DNA of 64,000 bases, from contig CM046330.1 in NCBI GenBank assembly GCA_025403435.1, positions 28,348,822-28,412,821 on the forward strand. Direction: 5' to 3'. The stretch comes from Artocarpus heterophyllus. Its lineage: Eukaryota; Streptophyta; Magnoliopsida; Rosales; Moraceae. Made by a program: the position numbers and the translations under genes. The notes beneath the pieces were generated by a model that was not told where the DNA came from, searched no databases, and worked only from the letters and a program-made list of their open reading frames with translations. Of the stretch, positions 1 to 12,770 are shown one piece after another. Every line of letters starts with the position of its first letter. Within the stretch, counting starts at the first letter, position 1.

Positions 1-500
1 TCCATATAATTTCACATATTACACATATTCACAAATTTACAATTTCAATTACATATGTAATTTCACAAATTGCACATATTCACTTAATTTCACATATTTA
101 CATATCCTTACATATTACACATATTCACAAATTTACAATTTCATATATTACACATATTGACATATTTACATAATTACACAAATTCACATATTCACAAGTT
201 TATAATTTCAAGTTCTCAATTTCATATATTGATATAATTTCACGCATTCAAGTCTTGACATATTCACAAGTTTACAATTTCAACTACACAATTTCACATA
301 TTACACATATTCACAAATCCACAATTTCAATTACATATATAATTTCACAACTTACACATATTCACATAATTTCACATATTACACATATTTACATATCTTC
401 ACATATTATACATATTCACAAATTTGCAACTTCAAATACACAATTTCACAGATTACATATATTCACAAATTTACAATTTCAAATACATAATTTCGTATAT
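1..500. repeat. AT-rich degenerate tandem repeat
   Basis: The stretch is built from variants of short words such as TTCACATATTACACATATTC and ACAAATTTACAATTTCA, repeated irregularly. Periods drift and no clean unit survives, so this looks like an old minisatellite. It may lie inside the neighbouring CACTA element, whose left end is not visible in the window. Open frames across it have no codon structure beyond the repeat and are not genes. Confidence 0.8.
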
Positions 501-1190
501 TACACATGTGAGGGATTGGCCGGGGGGGTGTGGGTGGGGGTGAGGGGGGAGGGGGCTAGGGCTAAGGCGAGGGGCTAGGGGGTGAGGCCAAGGGGGGTGG
601 GGGCGAGAGGCCTAGGGGGGAGGGGGCGAGGGGCTAGGGGGGCTGGGGCTGGGGAAAGGTCGAGGGGGCAAGGGGGGAGGGGGAAGGGGGCTGGGCCTGG
701 GTGGAGGGGCGAGGGGCAAGAGGGGAGGGAGAGGGGGGGCTGAGGCTAGGGCAAGGGGGTGAGGTCGAAGGATGTAGGGGTGAGGGCGAGGGGGGATGGG
801 GCAAGAAGGGTGGGGGAAGGGGGGGCTAGGGTGAGGGGGCAAGAGGGGTGGGGGCAAGGGGGCAGGTGGGTGAGGGGTGGTGGGTAGGGTGAAGGGGCGA
901 GGGTGCAAGGGGGGAGAGGGAGGGGGGGCTGGGGCAGGGGAAGGGGGCGAGGGGGTGAGAGGGGTGGGGGCGGGTAGGTGGGGGGGTGGTGGGTGGGGCG
1001 AGGGGGAAGAGGAGAGAGAAGGGGAAGGGGAAGGGGAAGAGGAGAGAGAGAGAGAGCTTACTGACAGCGAGTAGGCAATGGTGGCGCGGTGGAGCTGATG
1101 GTGGCGGAGGGAGCAAGGATTTTGGAGAAAGAGAAAGAGGGATTCTAGAGAGAGAGAAAGAGAGATTTGAGAGAGTGTGTGAGGAATGAT
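500..1190. repeat. G-rich and purine-rich low-complexity tract
   Basis: From about 505 to 1060 the plus strand is made of variants of GGGGCGAGGGGCTAGGG. It grades into GGGGAA repeats and then GAGA runs up to about 1190. Dense runs of four or more G suggest G-quadruplex potential, and the purine strand bias suggests triplex potential. The long minus-strand open frames here encode only proline and serine low complexity and are rejected as genes. Confidence 0.85.
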
Positions 1191-1267
1191 TGAGAGAGAG
1201 GTCGCGCATACAATTATGGGTGGGGGAGGCACGGATTTCAAAAATTGAAAGGGAGAAGTAAGAATCT

Positions 1268-1480
1268 TCCATGACGGTTTTTGTCAAAACCGTCATGGAA
1301 AAGTCCTGCTCTTCAAAGGCTTTCCATGACGGTTTTTGGAAAAACCATTGTGAAAACAATATTTTCACTTTCCACGACGGTTTTTGCAAAAACTATTGTA
1401 GAAAATATTGCTTTTCACAGCATTTTAACGCTATGAGAAGCTTTTCACGACGGTTTTTGCAAAAACAGTTATAAAAAATT
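1268..1480. repeat. CACTA subterminal repeats, left side
   Basis: At least four imperfect palindromes of about 33 bp occur here. Each pairs an arm like CCATGACGGTTTTTG with an arm like CAAAAACCGTCATGG, beginning near 1269, 1321, 1371 and 1445. In CACTA elements such subterminal arrays bind the element's own TNPA-like protein. The first copy is almost a perfect hairpin. Confidence 0.85.
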
Positions 1481-1718
1481 ATCTTAAATATTTCTTACAC
1501 ATAATATTCTTTGCTGCCTAGGGTGGCCAGCCCATGTGTTAAGCATCCAATGGCCCAGAATGTATACTTTATCTCCGTTTTCACCACAAATGTAACTATA
1601 GATAGATATACAAAACCCTTAAAAAAAGATTAAAAAATGAAATAAATTAAAGAAAAATGTTACAAGTAAATTAACATAAATTGGTTTATTGATGCTCATC
1701 TTTTTACCTTTTTTTTTT

Positions 1719-4700
1719 TCATTGGTTTTTAAATATATATCCATTCCACATCTTTACATCAAAATTATCTATCTCTTCAACCAGTGGCCATCCCTTTGTG
1801 AATGAAGGGATGTCTGCGCAATCCTCATCAGCTTCTTTACCATCGATAACTATTCTTGGCTTTGTCAGGACGACTAGAGACAACTCCATGTTTTGGGTAT
1901 TTGTAGTATAAAAAATTTGGATTGCTTGTGATGCCGTAATGAAGGGATCATTCCTATATCTTAATCTTCTAAAGTCAACCATCGTTATGCCGTCATCGTC
2001 GTTCTTAACATAGTTATTGTCAGCCTACTTGCACTTAAAAAGTGCTATGTGTAATCCCCCATAATCAAGTTCCCGAATATCTTCAATGAAATTAAAGTAG
2101 TTCATGGTCCCATATACCAGATTCTTGTCCTTGGTGGAGGCAAAATGCATAACCTCAGCATGGAGAGTCACACGCTATTTTGCACTGGATGCTTCTCATC
2201 TCTTTTGCAAGTGTAGAAAGTGTAACCATTTATGGAATATGATGTATACCTTGTAACTATCAACGACGGTCCTCTAGCTAGGTTCTTCAACTCCTGTGAC
2301 ATGCCTCCATCTTGTGATGTGGAGCACTTGTCAAAGATGTGTGCTCTAATCCATAACTGAAAGATCCGGTTGTGTTCATCTTACAACCACTTCTCATTTC
2401 TTGCTCTTTTTGGGTATGCTTTTCTTAATTCATTCATGTGCACCTCAATGAAAGGCTCTACTTTATTAGCATTGTACAAGGCATAAAGACAAGCTTGCTC
2501 CCACTCCTCTTGATTTACTGATTAAGGATTGCCCATAGATAGTCCCCTAGCCTTAATGTTTATAGTCTTTGGCACCCCAATTGTGTCGGCATTAGATAGG
2601 TACTCAAAGCAAAATTCAACCGATTCCTCAGCTATGTAACTTTCTTCAATACATCCCTCCGGCCTATTTTAATTCTTCACATAGCCCTTCAAAACCTTCA
2701 TATATCTTTCAAATGGGTATATGCATCTCAAATACACTGGTTCACATAACTAAACTTCACGTACTAAGTGCACCGTTAAATGAATCATGATGCTAAAAAA
2801 TGCCAGTGGAAAATACTTTTCAAGCATGCATAAGGTTTGCACCAACTCCGATTATAGTGAATCTAGCATAAGTGGATCAATGACCTTTGAGCACATTGAA
2901 TTGAAGAACGAGCACAACTTGGAAATTGCAAATCTCACATCCTCTGTTAGAATTCCCCGCAAAACAAGTGGTAGTAATTGCTATATCAACACATGACAAT
3001 CGTGTGTTTTCATGCTAATAAGTTTCAAATTCTTCACTGACACCAACTTTTTGAAGTTCAAAGAATACACGTTTGGCACTTTTAATGAAGCAAGCCATTC
3101 ATAGAGCTTTCTCTTTTCTGCTCAGGATAACGTGTGCTTTGCCGGAGGTAAGTCAGTACGGTTCTCTCTATTTTAGGGAAACAAATTAGGCCTAATTTCT
3201 ATTTCCATGAGATCCAACTGAGCTTTTTCACCATCCATAGTCTTGCCTAGAATGTCAAGCAACGTGTTGATTACAGATTCACAAACGTTTTTCTCAATAT
3301 GCATAACATCCAAGCAATGACAAACAAAAAGTGTCTTCCAGTATGGAAGATCAAAGAAGATTGACCTTTTTTTCCATGGTCCATCATTTGGTGGCTCGTC
3401 TTTACCTTGCTTTCTCTTACCAAATATGACTCTTACATCTTTTACTATTTCAAATATTTGTTCACCTATTAAAGGCTGAGGCGGGTCTTTTTCTTCGTTG
3501 TTGCCATCAAAGGCTTTCTTTTGTTTGTGGTAGTGATGATCTCTTAGCAACCATTTTCTATGGCCTTCTTACCATTCTTCAATCGTTTGTGAGACGTTTT
3601 CGTCATGCATATAGGACAACCAATAGAACTCTTCACCAAATAACCAGATAAATTGCCATAAGCGGGGAAGTCGTTAATTGTCCATATCAACATTGCACGG
3701 AGTGTGAAGGTCTCTTTTTGGTAAACATCTCTAACTTCAACTCCATTTTCCCATAACTTTTTTAGGTCATCGATTAACGGTGCCAAGTATACATCAATGT
3801 CATTGCCTGGTTAGTGAGGACCTGAAATCAATAAAGACAATATTAAAACCTTCTGCTTCATGCACATCTTTGGAGGGAGATTATAGTTAATAAGTATTAT
3901 GGGTCAAGTGCTATGCCTACTACTCATGTTACCATGTGGGTTCATTCTATCCGTCGACAAAGAAAAATGTATGTTTCTTGGATCTGCACTAAAGTTAGGA
4001 TGATAGGCTTCAAAAGTCTTCCATTATGGTGAGTCTGTCGGGTGTCTAAACATACCATCATCCACCCATTTGTCATGATGCCATGTCAAATTCTTGGCAT
4101 GTTCTAGGTTTCTGAATAAACGCCTCAAATGTGCTACCAGTGGAATGTACCATAACACTTTCTTTGGCACTCCATTCTCGTCGTCTTTTGGCTCTTTTCC
4201 TTTCTTCCACTTTGCTTGTTGACAAATTGGACAATAATTCTTGTCTTCATACTCATTCCTATAAAGAATACAATCATTTTCACAAGCATGGATTTTCTCA
4301 TAATCCATTCCCAAAGTGCTCAAAGTCTTCTTAGTCTTATACATACTAGTTGATAATTTATTACCTTCTGGTAGAAGCCTTCCTAAAAATTCCAATAGTT
4401 TTGTGAAACTAGAATTTGACCACCTATTCGATGCTTTCAAATTCCATAATCCAACGAAAGCAGACAATTTAGTAAAATTGGTACACCCCTCATATATAGG
4501 TGTCTTTATATCATTCATCATTGTCTCAAATAAATCTGGACGGTGCACAAAATGTCCTCTAAATCATTGACTATGTCAACCATATTGTGTTGATCATCGA
4601 TATTATCCTTCACAATAGCTTGCTTTTCTTTACTTAGTAAAGTTGGATTGAAATTAGACTCACCATGAAAATGCCACGTTTGATAACTACTTATAATTCC

Positions 4701-4878
4701 ATTTTGAAATAAATGTCCTCTAACAATTGAATTGGATGCAATCTTGGTTTCCAGATTGAACACAAGGACATTGAATTTTATCACCATTGGCATGACTTTT
4801 GGCGAAATCCAAGAACTCTTCCATACCATTCACATACTCTCTAGACAATCAAAAATCCTACATCCATTTCCTATCCAT
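1719..4878 (-). pseudogene. TNP2-type CACTA transposase pseudogene
   Basis: Read on the minus strand, the order of domains matches plant TNP2 transposases. A transposase-associated domain starts at an ATG at 4878 (MDRKWM, then EEFLDFAKSHANGDKIQCPC). A central segment lies at 4548-4024 (YCPICQQAKWKKG, KVLWYIPL). The TNP2 core lies at 3786-3544 (TINDFPAYGNLSGY, GCPICM) and 3550-3173 (LDVMHIEKNVCESVI). A DUF4218-like stretch lies around 3170-2640 and a DUF4216-like end around 1980-1719 (ITASQAIQIFYTTN). Stops and frameshifts separate every block, so no transposase can be made. In live elements this protein cuts and joins the ends. The family call is firm; the exact exons are not. Confidence 0.88.
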
Positions 4879-5296
4879 TTTGCAGTTCCTAAATTGAAAT
4901 AATAAATAGCAAATATTCAATTAAAATTAATTTCACAAATTATATACATACCCACCTATATATATTCTAATCATAAAACAAAAACATCACCCATCATAAA
5001 ACAAGTTACACACACTCATTATAAAACAAAGAAATCATACCCATGATCCACAATACAAATTTCACAAAATAAACATCAAAATCAACAACTATTTATCAAT
5101 TTCGGATTAATTATACATCACAATCAACAACAACTTATCAATTTCTAAAAAAACTTACAATTTGGGCTGAGATTAAGGAGTGTGGAGGTGAAGAGGGACG
5201 ACAGTAACTATTTCAGATGGGTCTGTGTTTGTATTTGAGAAGTGAGTTTCTGAATTGTGTCTGAATCTCAAGGTAGGAAAAAGGGGCTCTAAGTAA

Positions 5297-5523
5297 GCTA
5301 CCACGATGGTTTTTTCAAAAAACTGTCGTGGAATTGCTCCGTCGTGGTATCCTAGCAATTCCACGATGGTTTCTTAAAAAACCATCATGGTAGCTACCGC
5401 CCCGTTCCATGACAGTTTTTATTTTCGCAGGCGTAACTCACCACGCTTTTTTCGCCTTACCACAACAGTTTTTAAGAAACGGTCATTAAATAAATGTCGT
5501 ATAATAAAAAATTTGTAGTAGTG
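5297..5523 (-). repeat. CACTA subterminal repeats and terminal inverted repeat, right side
   Basis: Palindromes matching those on the left recur: around 5299-5333, 5339-5391, a half copy near 5405 and a decayed copy near 5457-5490, with arms like CCACGATGGTTTTTT. The element ends in the terminal CACTA at 5519-5523 (minus strand). The next 3 bp, GAG at 5524-5526, would be the right target duplication; its left partner was not found. Confidence 0.85.
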
Positions 5524-5559
5524 GAGTTACCACCTAAGCTGTCAAAGCTGTAATAGCGT

Positions 5560-6279
5560 CTAACTCATGAACTCCGATGGTTCGCCTTTACATTGATCAC
5601 TCGAAGGCCATTGATAATTGTTTGATGCCATCTCTTCCAACAATTCGTATGCTTCATCAATAGTGTTCCCCATAAGTGCCCTTCCAGTTGCAGCATTAAA
5701 TGAAGTTTTAGTGTTCCCACTTAAACCGTTGTAAAAAATTTGTACTTGTAGCCACTTTGGAAGGCCACGATGAAGAAACCTTTGCAGTATATCTTTGTAT
5801 CTTTCCCATGCTTCATATAGTATCTCTATGTCATGTTGCACAAACTGAGTGATATCATTCCTCATTTTTGTAGTTTTTGTAAGAGAGAAAATTTAGCTAA
5901 TAATTTCTGAACTAAATCATTCCACGTCGTGATGGATCCTTGAGGAAGAAAGTTCAACCAACTTTTCACCTTGTCTTTTAGAGAGAAAGGAAAAAGTTGC
6001 AATCTTATGATGTCATCAGTGACACTATTGTGTTCGACAGTGGTGACATATTTCTAAAAAATTAGTTATATGTACATTTGGATCATCAATGGGTAGACCA
6101 CCAAACTGAACAGAGGTTTGGATCATTTGAATTATCACAGGCTTGATTTTGAAGTTGTTAGCCACAATGGTGGGTCTACGAATACTTGAATTAAAGCAAT
6201 CAATTGTTGGTACTGTGTAATCCCTTAAAGCTATATTTCCGTTGACATTTTCATTCACGTCTTCTATAGTTTCAGCCAT
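5560..6279 (-). pseudogene. gypsy gag pseudogene (retrotrans_gag)
   Basis: Two minus-strand frames give pieces of a plant gypsy Gag capsid protein. 6279-6025 carries FGGLPIDDPNVHITNFLEIC. 5865-5560 carries YEAWERYKDILQRF, GLPKWLQVQIFYNGL and DEAYELLEEMASNNYQWPS. These are conserved blocks of the retrotrans_gag domain in Athila/Tat-like elements. A frameshift or stop-rich gap separates the pieces at about 5866-6024, and the CACTA insertion at 5523 removes the rest. Gag would form the virus-like particle; here it is dead. Confidence 0.87.
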
Positions 6280-6461
6280 GCTAGATTTTTGTTTCCTAGA
6301 AGCTTTTCTCTTGTCTCTAAGTAATCTTAAGAATTTCTAGATCAATAGGTACAAGTGGTAAGCCTCTAGTTCTTTTCATACACTAGTCTAAACTATAAAT
6401 AAAGAAAAACAAAGCTCAAATTAATTAAAAATAAGTGGTATTGATATTAACAAAATAGAAT

Positions 6462-6480
6462 TTCCTTGGCAATAGTGCCA
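6462..6480 (-). other. Retrotransposon primer-binding site (degenerate)
   Basis: The minus strand reads TGGCACTATTGCCAAGGAA a few bases after the LTR end at 6487. It is a decayed version of the TGGCGCCGTTG-type site used by Athila/Tat elements, thought to pair with tRNA-Asp. The related copy at 34667 keeps TGGCGCCGTTG, which supports the reading. Confidence 0.7.
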
Positions 6481-6486
6481 AAAACT

Positions 6487-7884
6487 TGTTGTAGATTTTT
6501 GAAAATGCTAGTACACATTATCGAAAACAAGTAATAAAAAGTGAGTAAAGAATGTTCCCATGAGGAAATTTTGTTTATTAATTACCAAAATTTATTAATT
6601 CTAATTTTATTTGAGTAACCATTAATTCAAAACTTTTGAAAATTTAAAAAGACCAATTCTAAAACTAAAATATCACAAAATTTGAACAGTTTTGAAATTT
6701 AATGAACATTCAAAAATGAAAGGCTGTTGGAATTATGATTTCACAAAATTAATACTATTTTATTTAATTAAACATGTTATTATGATTTTTCATATCATGT
6801 TGACAAATGAATTCCTTATTGTTTTATGTTTTCTTTCTCAAATTATACACAAAATATACTTAAGCATAAAAAAGTGCTATATCTCTATGAAAATTTATTA
6901 CACCTAAGTTCATTAAGTTTCATGGTAATCCAAAATTACCAAGCAAAATAGAAAAGTATATCTCTAACCTCCCCTAGAATTATAGCATTTATTTTAATGA
7001 GCTAAGTCACAAATCTCTCCTCTCGGTTTCAATTTGATCCTCAATTCATTCAAAAGTTGATCAGTTTTTTGAAAGTATTAAGTTCAAAAGTAAATCCTCA
7101 ACATAAATATGAAAATCATAATAACATAATTTAACTAAATAAAATATTTGTAATTTAGCTACGTCATAATTCTAGCATAAAGAAAATTAGTTCATAATAA
7201 CCAAAATAATAACAACAACACATAATAGTGCATATACATTATAACAATAATTAAATAAGAGAAAGGTTTAAAATAAACTTGTTTAGCAAAATAAATCTAC
7301 CGAGTCATTCCTTCAAATAGTTCTAATCTTCCTCCTCTTAGAAGTTACAAGAAAATTACAAAATAAATATAACTTACTAAGAACATAGAAAAGATTTTTT
7401 TTTTTTTTACTCTTTTCACTTTTTTTTACTACTCTAAAATCCTATGAGCTAATAAGCTCTCTAAAATGATGAGAGAATTATGAACTAAGGGGTGAGGATG
7501 CCTTCATAGATTTATGGCTATTTCTAGCCTTGGAATGATGAAATTTTGAAATATAAAATTTGGTAGAATTGAAAATTGATTCAGCCCTTATTTATAATTG
7601 CATGTTGAGTGTTTCAACATCAAAGCTCATGCAAGTTAAATATATTCATCCATCATTTGTTTTATTTTGTATTTTAACCCAATTTAGTGGACTAATATCA
7701 TCAAAAAAGGCATCAAAATCAGAGTAGAACATACAAAATCTGACCAAGGACTCATATATCCCTAGCTCGACACGCTAGGACTTGTGCGGATAATGCACGT
7801 GCCACACCGATTGGCTGGGGACGCTGCACAGCACTGCTCTGCTTAGGCCCTCGCTCACTGCTCTACTACAGCATTATGTACGCC
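6487..7884 (-). repeat. gypsy LTR, 5' part lost
   Basis: The LTR runs leftward and ends in ACAACA near 6487. A TATA-like motif TTATAAATA (minus strand) lies near 7593. The LTR start (expected TGATGAATCG) is absent: at 7885 the sequence switches to the copia LTR. Compared with the copy at 37316-38876, the piece upstream of the TATA box is shorter and strongly diverged. Confidence 0.72.
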
Positions 7885-8703
7885 TGTTAGACATGGTGCC
7901 CTAAGGAGTAAAATGTTGTAATATGTTTTTGGAGACATTTTATCAATAAAGAGTTTATTTATTATTCATATATCAAATGTTGTCTTCTTTATGTTCATTT
8001 TTGTTGAATGTATGATAAGCAAACAAAACTCTAAGACTATCAGTCTAAACCTTTAGGAATCATGCATATGATAGACAGATTATGCAGAAGACATGAATCT
8101 TAAAGGTGATAGTCTAAATCATAAGATTTGCAATCAAGGGAATAAAGTTGGGCGCTTTATTCATGCTAAAATTTTTATGTTGTCTACATCCGTAATAGGA
8201 GATGACTTGTCTTGGTCATTGGAGTGGGACTCGCACGTAGAAACATTGGTGCATTGTCATAGGTGACAATGTATTGGATCAGGGACAAAAGTTGAATTGA
8301 TTTGGATTAATAATTCAGTTTGTGCAAATCAATTCATTTTAGACAATCATATATGTTGTGTCTTAATCTTGAAATGACTAATGAGCCTATATTCTGGACT
8401 TATGTCTTTTGATATACCAAGGGGTGACATCCTGACTTAATAATGGTACGCATACCAGTACGTTGGAGATATGACTCTTGGTTGCATAAACTCGCTATTC
8501 ATAGATATGGAATCTATAGTTTTTTTGTAGAGTTAATGATATTCTCTTATATGCGTTATCCTGTAATTGAAAGACTAGAGCGCTCAACCATTTGGATACA
8601 TAGGTGCAACTGAATGGCATACTATTTTTGGATGTAAGTATTCAATGGTGTGATAATGAAACATAAGATAAAAATAATCAAGAAGGTAAAATAGAATTTA
8701 CCC
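7885..8703 (+). repeat. copia 5' LTR
   Basis: Begins TGTTAGACATGGTGCCCTAA and matches 12771-13593 along its whole length with scattered differences. Similarity stops near 8703 without the expected terminal CA, so the 3' edge is approximate. The following 108 bp up to the gag ATG show no recognisable tRNA-Met primer site. Confidence 0.87.
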
Positions 8704-8811
8704 TTTTTGATAAATAAACACAATTGTATGTTTACCTAATTGTGTTATCTTATTAAATTGATATGGAATATTTGCTTATATTTGATACATGAATCTTTAT
8801 TGTAGATTAAA

Positions 8812-11800
8812 ATGTCTAAAAATGCTTTATCTTCGATACTTGATAAGAACCAATTAACTGACAAGAATTACCATCATTGGAAAAGGAACCTGAATATCAT
8901 CCTTTCTTTTGGGAAACTGAAATTTGTGCTGACAACACATTGTCCTCCCGAGCATACTGAGGAATCCACTAATAAGCAATTCCAAGTGTATGATCGTTAG
9001 AAAGATGGTAATGATCAGACTCACTGTTATGTTATGGCTAGCATGAATAACATGTTGTAGGCTCAACATGAGTATTATGAGATTGTGGAGTAGATTTTGG
9101 ATAATCTTAAAGACATGTTTAGAGACCAAGCCCTAACAAAACGACAAGGGGCTCTTTAGAAATTTTGAATTACAAACAAAGATTGAGGGCTCCTATGAAA
9201 GAGCATATAATGTTGGTCACGGGTTACCTTGTTGAGGCTTAAACCGACATAGCTGATATCGATGTTGAGTCACAAATGGCTATGGTCTTTGAGACTCTAT
9301 ATAAGGAGTTTATCCCATTTAGAGCTTTATATAACTTGAGCAATAGATAAGATGTGACCTTGACTGAGCTGATGAAGCAATTACAAGAGTTCAAAAATTT
9401 GATTAGGGAAACTCTTGCTGATGGCGAGGCCAACTTGGTAGCTATATCTAGCTCCAATCCTAACCCAGGGAATAGGAGGAAACAAAGGGCTAAGAACTAT
9501 AAATCTTCTATTCCGGCGAATGGCAATAATAAGAAGAAGAAAAAGAAGAACCCAAAGAAGGTCAATTGCTTTTTTTTTGGGAAAGTTGGGCACATTAAAA
9601 AGAATTGCAAGGACTTCCTTTCCCGAGGAGGTAAGTTTGATCTTTTGGTTACTGAAACTTGTCTAGTTGAGGAATTAAGTGACACTTGGGTCATACATTT
9701 TAGAGCAACTAATCATGTTTATGTTTCTCTATAGGGGTTCAAAGAAACAAGAAATCTGATGCATAAGCACTTCACACTTCGGACAGGCGATGGATACTTA
9801 GTGTTGGCTGAAGCAGTGGGAGACGTCCATCTTTACTTTGATAATTATAAGACTTTAGTTTTGAAGGATTGTTTTCATGTTCCTAGACTTAAAAGGAATT
9901 TGATATCTATGGCTTGTTTATTTAAAGATTCTTATTTAGTTTCTTTTAATAATAAAGTGGTGATTTGTAAAAACAAATCTTTTATTAGTGATGGATGGAT
10001 GCAAACAATCTATACTTTATCAAACCTGAGATGGACATACTGCTTAACACTAAGGTTAATGATAATAACTCCAAAAGAATTAAGACTTCTTATTCTAATA
10101 AGACTTATCTTTGGCATTTGTGACTAGGTCATATTAGCCTAAATAGGATTCAAAGATTGATAAGGGATGGACCTTTAAGTTATTTAGAGGTGGAATCTAT
10201 ATCACAATGTGAATCTTGTTTGGAGGGCAAAATGCCCAAAAGACCATTCAGGTCTAAAGGCAATAGGGCCAAAGGAGTTCTAGAATTTGTGCATAATGAT
10301 GTTTGTCGTCCCATGAACATCAGGGTACGTGGAGGGTATGAGTATTTCATCATTTTTTATTGATGAGTGCTCAAGGTATGGGCATGTATACCGAATGCAT
10401 CAGAAAAGTGAAACTTTTGACAAGTTTAGGGAGTTTCAGGTTAAGGTGTAAAAGCAATTAGGTAAACCATAAAGGCACTTCGATTCAATTGAGGTGGTGA
10501 ATACCTCTCAGATGAGTTCTTGGAACACTTATTAAAGAATGGGATTTTATCCCATTTGACTGCTCTAGGCACACCACATGAGAATTGCATGGCTGAGAGA
10601 AGAAATAGGACTTTGTTGGACATGGTTAAATCCATGATAAGTTATTTGACATTACCTTTATCCTTTTAGGGATATGCACTACAAATCACATGTTATCTTT
10701 TGAACAATATGCCTTCAAAATCGGCTCTAAAACTCCTCACGAGTTGTGAACAGGTAGGAAAAAAATCCTTAAACCATATTCGCATATGGGGGTGTTTGGC
10801 TTATGTCCTGTATAAGGAGGCGAATAAGTTGAAAGCACGTTCGGAAGTTTGTGTGTTTGTTGGATATCCAAATAATACTAAAATGGGACATTTCTAAAAC
10901 CCAAAAGAAAATAAAGACGTGGTTTCAACGAATGTAACATTCCTTGAGGAAAGCTATATGAAAGACTTTAAGCCTCTAAGTAAAGTGATGCTTGAGGTGT
11001 TGGCGAGTGATTTGATCACTTTGGGAGTTTTGGTTGAAACTAATCCAATAAATGTAGAAAACCAAACAAATAACAACCTAAGGGGATTTGGCATACTAGG
11101 AGGATCGAGCGTTAACTCGAGAGGTACATGTTCAATCATGAAGCTTACTTGGCTGAACCGGTTGAACATGATAGGGATACTGACACTTATGCAAAGGCTA
11201 TAGAGGATGTTGATTCAAAGCTCTAGACAGAAGCTATGAATACTGAGATGAAGTTTATGGAGACTAATTGAGTCTAGGAACTTGTAGATCTTCCCGAAAG
11301 GGTAAAACCCACAGGATGTAAGTGGAACTATAAGAGAAAAAAGAGGAGCAGATGGGAAAGTTGAAACCTATAAGACTAGACTAATAGCTAAGGATACATG
11401 CAAAAAGAAGGAATCAATTACGAGAAAACCTTTTCGTTTGTAGCCGTGCTTAAGTCCTTCTGCATTCTCCTATCCATACCTGTTGCTCTCGACTATGAGA
11501 TTTGGTAGATGGATATTAAGACAGCCTTTCCAAATGGCTATCTTGATGAGTCCATATATATGGTACAACTAGACGAGTTCAAGGCTAAGGGTCAAGAGGG
11601 TAAGGTCTATATAAGCTGCTAAAGTCAATTATGGACTTAAGCATGCTTCTTATTCTTGGAACATAAGATTTGATCAAGTGTTCAAGACTTAGGGGTTCGA
11701 ACAAAACATGGACAAACTATGTGTTTGCAAACACGTTAAGGATGGGAACGTTGTTTTTCTATTGCTTTATATAGATGACATTCTGCCAATTGACAATGAC

Positions 11801-12700
11801 TTAGGGTATTGTCATCGGTCAAATTATGGTTGACCAAGCAGTTTGATATGAAAGACTTAGGTGAAGATAATTATGCTTTATGTATCTAGATCTTTTGGGA
11901 TAGGAAGAACAACATGATAGTTTTATCCCAAACTACATACACAGATAAAATTCTTAAGCGGTATGCAATGTAGAAGTCCAAGAAAGGTGGGTAACTATTT
12001 AGGTCTAGAATTACTCTTTCTAAAAAAAACTCACCAAAGTCTAATAAAGAAAGAGAATACATGAAAAAGGTACCTTATGCTTTGACAGTAGGTAGTCTCA
12101 ATTATGCTATGCTTTGCACACGACCGGACAACTGTTATGCAGTCAGGATAATAAGTCGATTTCAGTTGGATCCAAGACCGAACCACTGGGTAGTGGTCAA
12201 GAATATTTTCTCAAGTACTTGAGAAGGACTCGTGGATATATGCTTGTGTATTTGGGTAAGGATCTCACACCTCTAGGATATACTGATTTGGATTTCCAAT
12301 CTTGTCTGGATTTGAAAAGATCGACTTCTAGTTCTAAGTTTACTCTAAGTGGTGGTGTCATTGTTTGGAGAAGTGTCAAGCAAGACTACACTTTTGATTC
12401 AATGTAGAGGCTAAGTATGTGGCAGCTAGTGATGCTTTGAAAGAAGCAGTGTAGCTCTGCAAGTTCTTTGGAGATCTTGATGTAGTTCTTGATATGGATA
12501 AGGTGGTATCGCTATTTTCTGATAACACTACAGCGATACCTAATGCTAAGGAACCAAGATTTCACAAGAAGAGTAAGCATATTCATTGAAAGTATTATGT
12601 GATAAAGGACTTCGTTAAGGGCAGGCATGTTGTTGTATGCAAAATCATGTTTGAGGACAATTTAGCTGATCTATTCATGAAGATACTAATTGCGAGAGTT
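8812..12700 (+). pseudogene. copia gag-pol polyprotein pseudogene
   Basis: Gag starts at 8812 (MSKNALSSILDKNQL) and stops at 8998-9000. The zinc knuckle near 9565-9610 reads NCFFFGKVGHIKKNC, so its second cysteine is now phenylalanine. A decayed protease site reads TWVIHFRATNHV near 9685. The integrase zinc region and core follow at 10090-10640 (CESCLEGKMPKRPF, FVHNDVC). The RT motif YIDDI lies near 11770. RNase H-like sequence lies at 12200-12560 (SLFSDNTTA). Gag would package RNA, and the pol part would cleave, copy and integrate it. At least a dozen breaks make every part non-functional. The domain order integrase before RT is diagnostic of Ty1/copia. Confidence 0.9.
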
Positions 12701-12770
12701 TTGAGAGGCATGTAGAGGCTATGGGGATACGAGATATGTCATATATACTCACATAGTGCAAGTGAGAGAT

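Larger units (their letters stand above)
1268..5523 (-). mobile_element. Decayed CACTA (En/Spm) DNA transposon
   Basis: The right terminus reads, on the minus strand, CACTACTACAAATTTTTTAT, the CACTA-class terminal inverted repeat, ending at 5523. Subterminal palindromic repeats occur at both sides (1268-1480 and about 5297-5495), and a TNP2-type transposase pseudogene lies between them on the minus strand. No matching CACTA end was found at the left. It may lie outside the window, with 1-1267 internal, or be lost. The right end interrupts a gypsy gag remnant, so the CACTA insertion is the younger event. Confident as to class; the left boundary is uncertain. Confidence 0.88.
5524..7884 (-). 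mobile_element. Ty3/gypsy remnant (non-chromovirus type): gag, PBS and LTR
   Basis: On the minus strand an LTR (7884 down to 6487) is followed by a primer-binding site and a broken gag. The element is cut at 5523 by the CACTA transposon and at 7885 by a copia element, so pol and the distal LTR are not present here. The LTR is clearly related by sequence to the LTRs at 34284-38876: the shared stretch around 6900-7080 matches 38300-38480 with many identical words. The two are therefore copies of one family. Confidence 0.85.

Noticed and set aside
255..578. 107-codon plus-strand frame
   Set aside because: Covers the AT-rich repeat and its join to the G-rich block; the protein is only repeat-derived His/Ile/Ser words.
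612..1389. Two long overlapping minus-strand open frames rich in Pro and Ser
   Set aside because: They are translations of the G-rich/purine repeat; no domain, no codon structure, and overlapping frames are equally open.
1268..1480. Hairpins considered as terminators or microRNA precursors
   Set aside because: The same hairpins occur at the other end of the element beside a CACTA terminus, so they are subterminal repeats.
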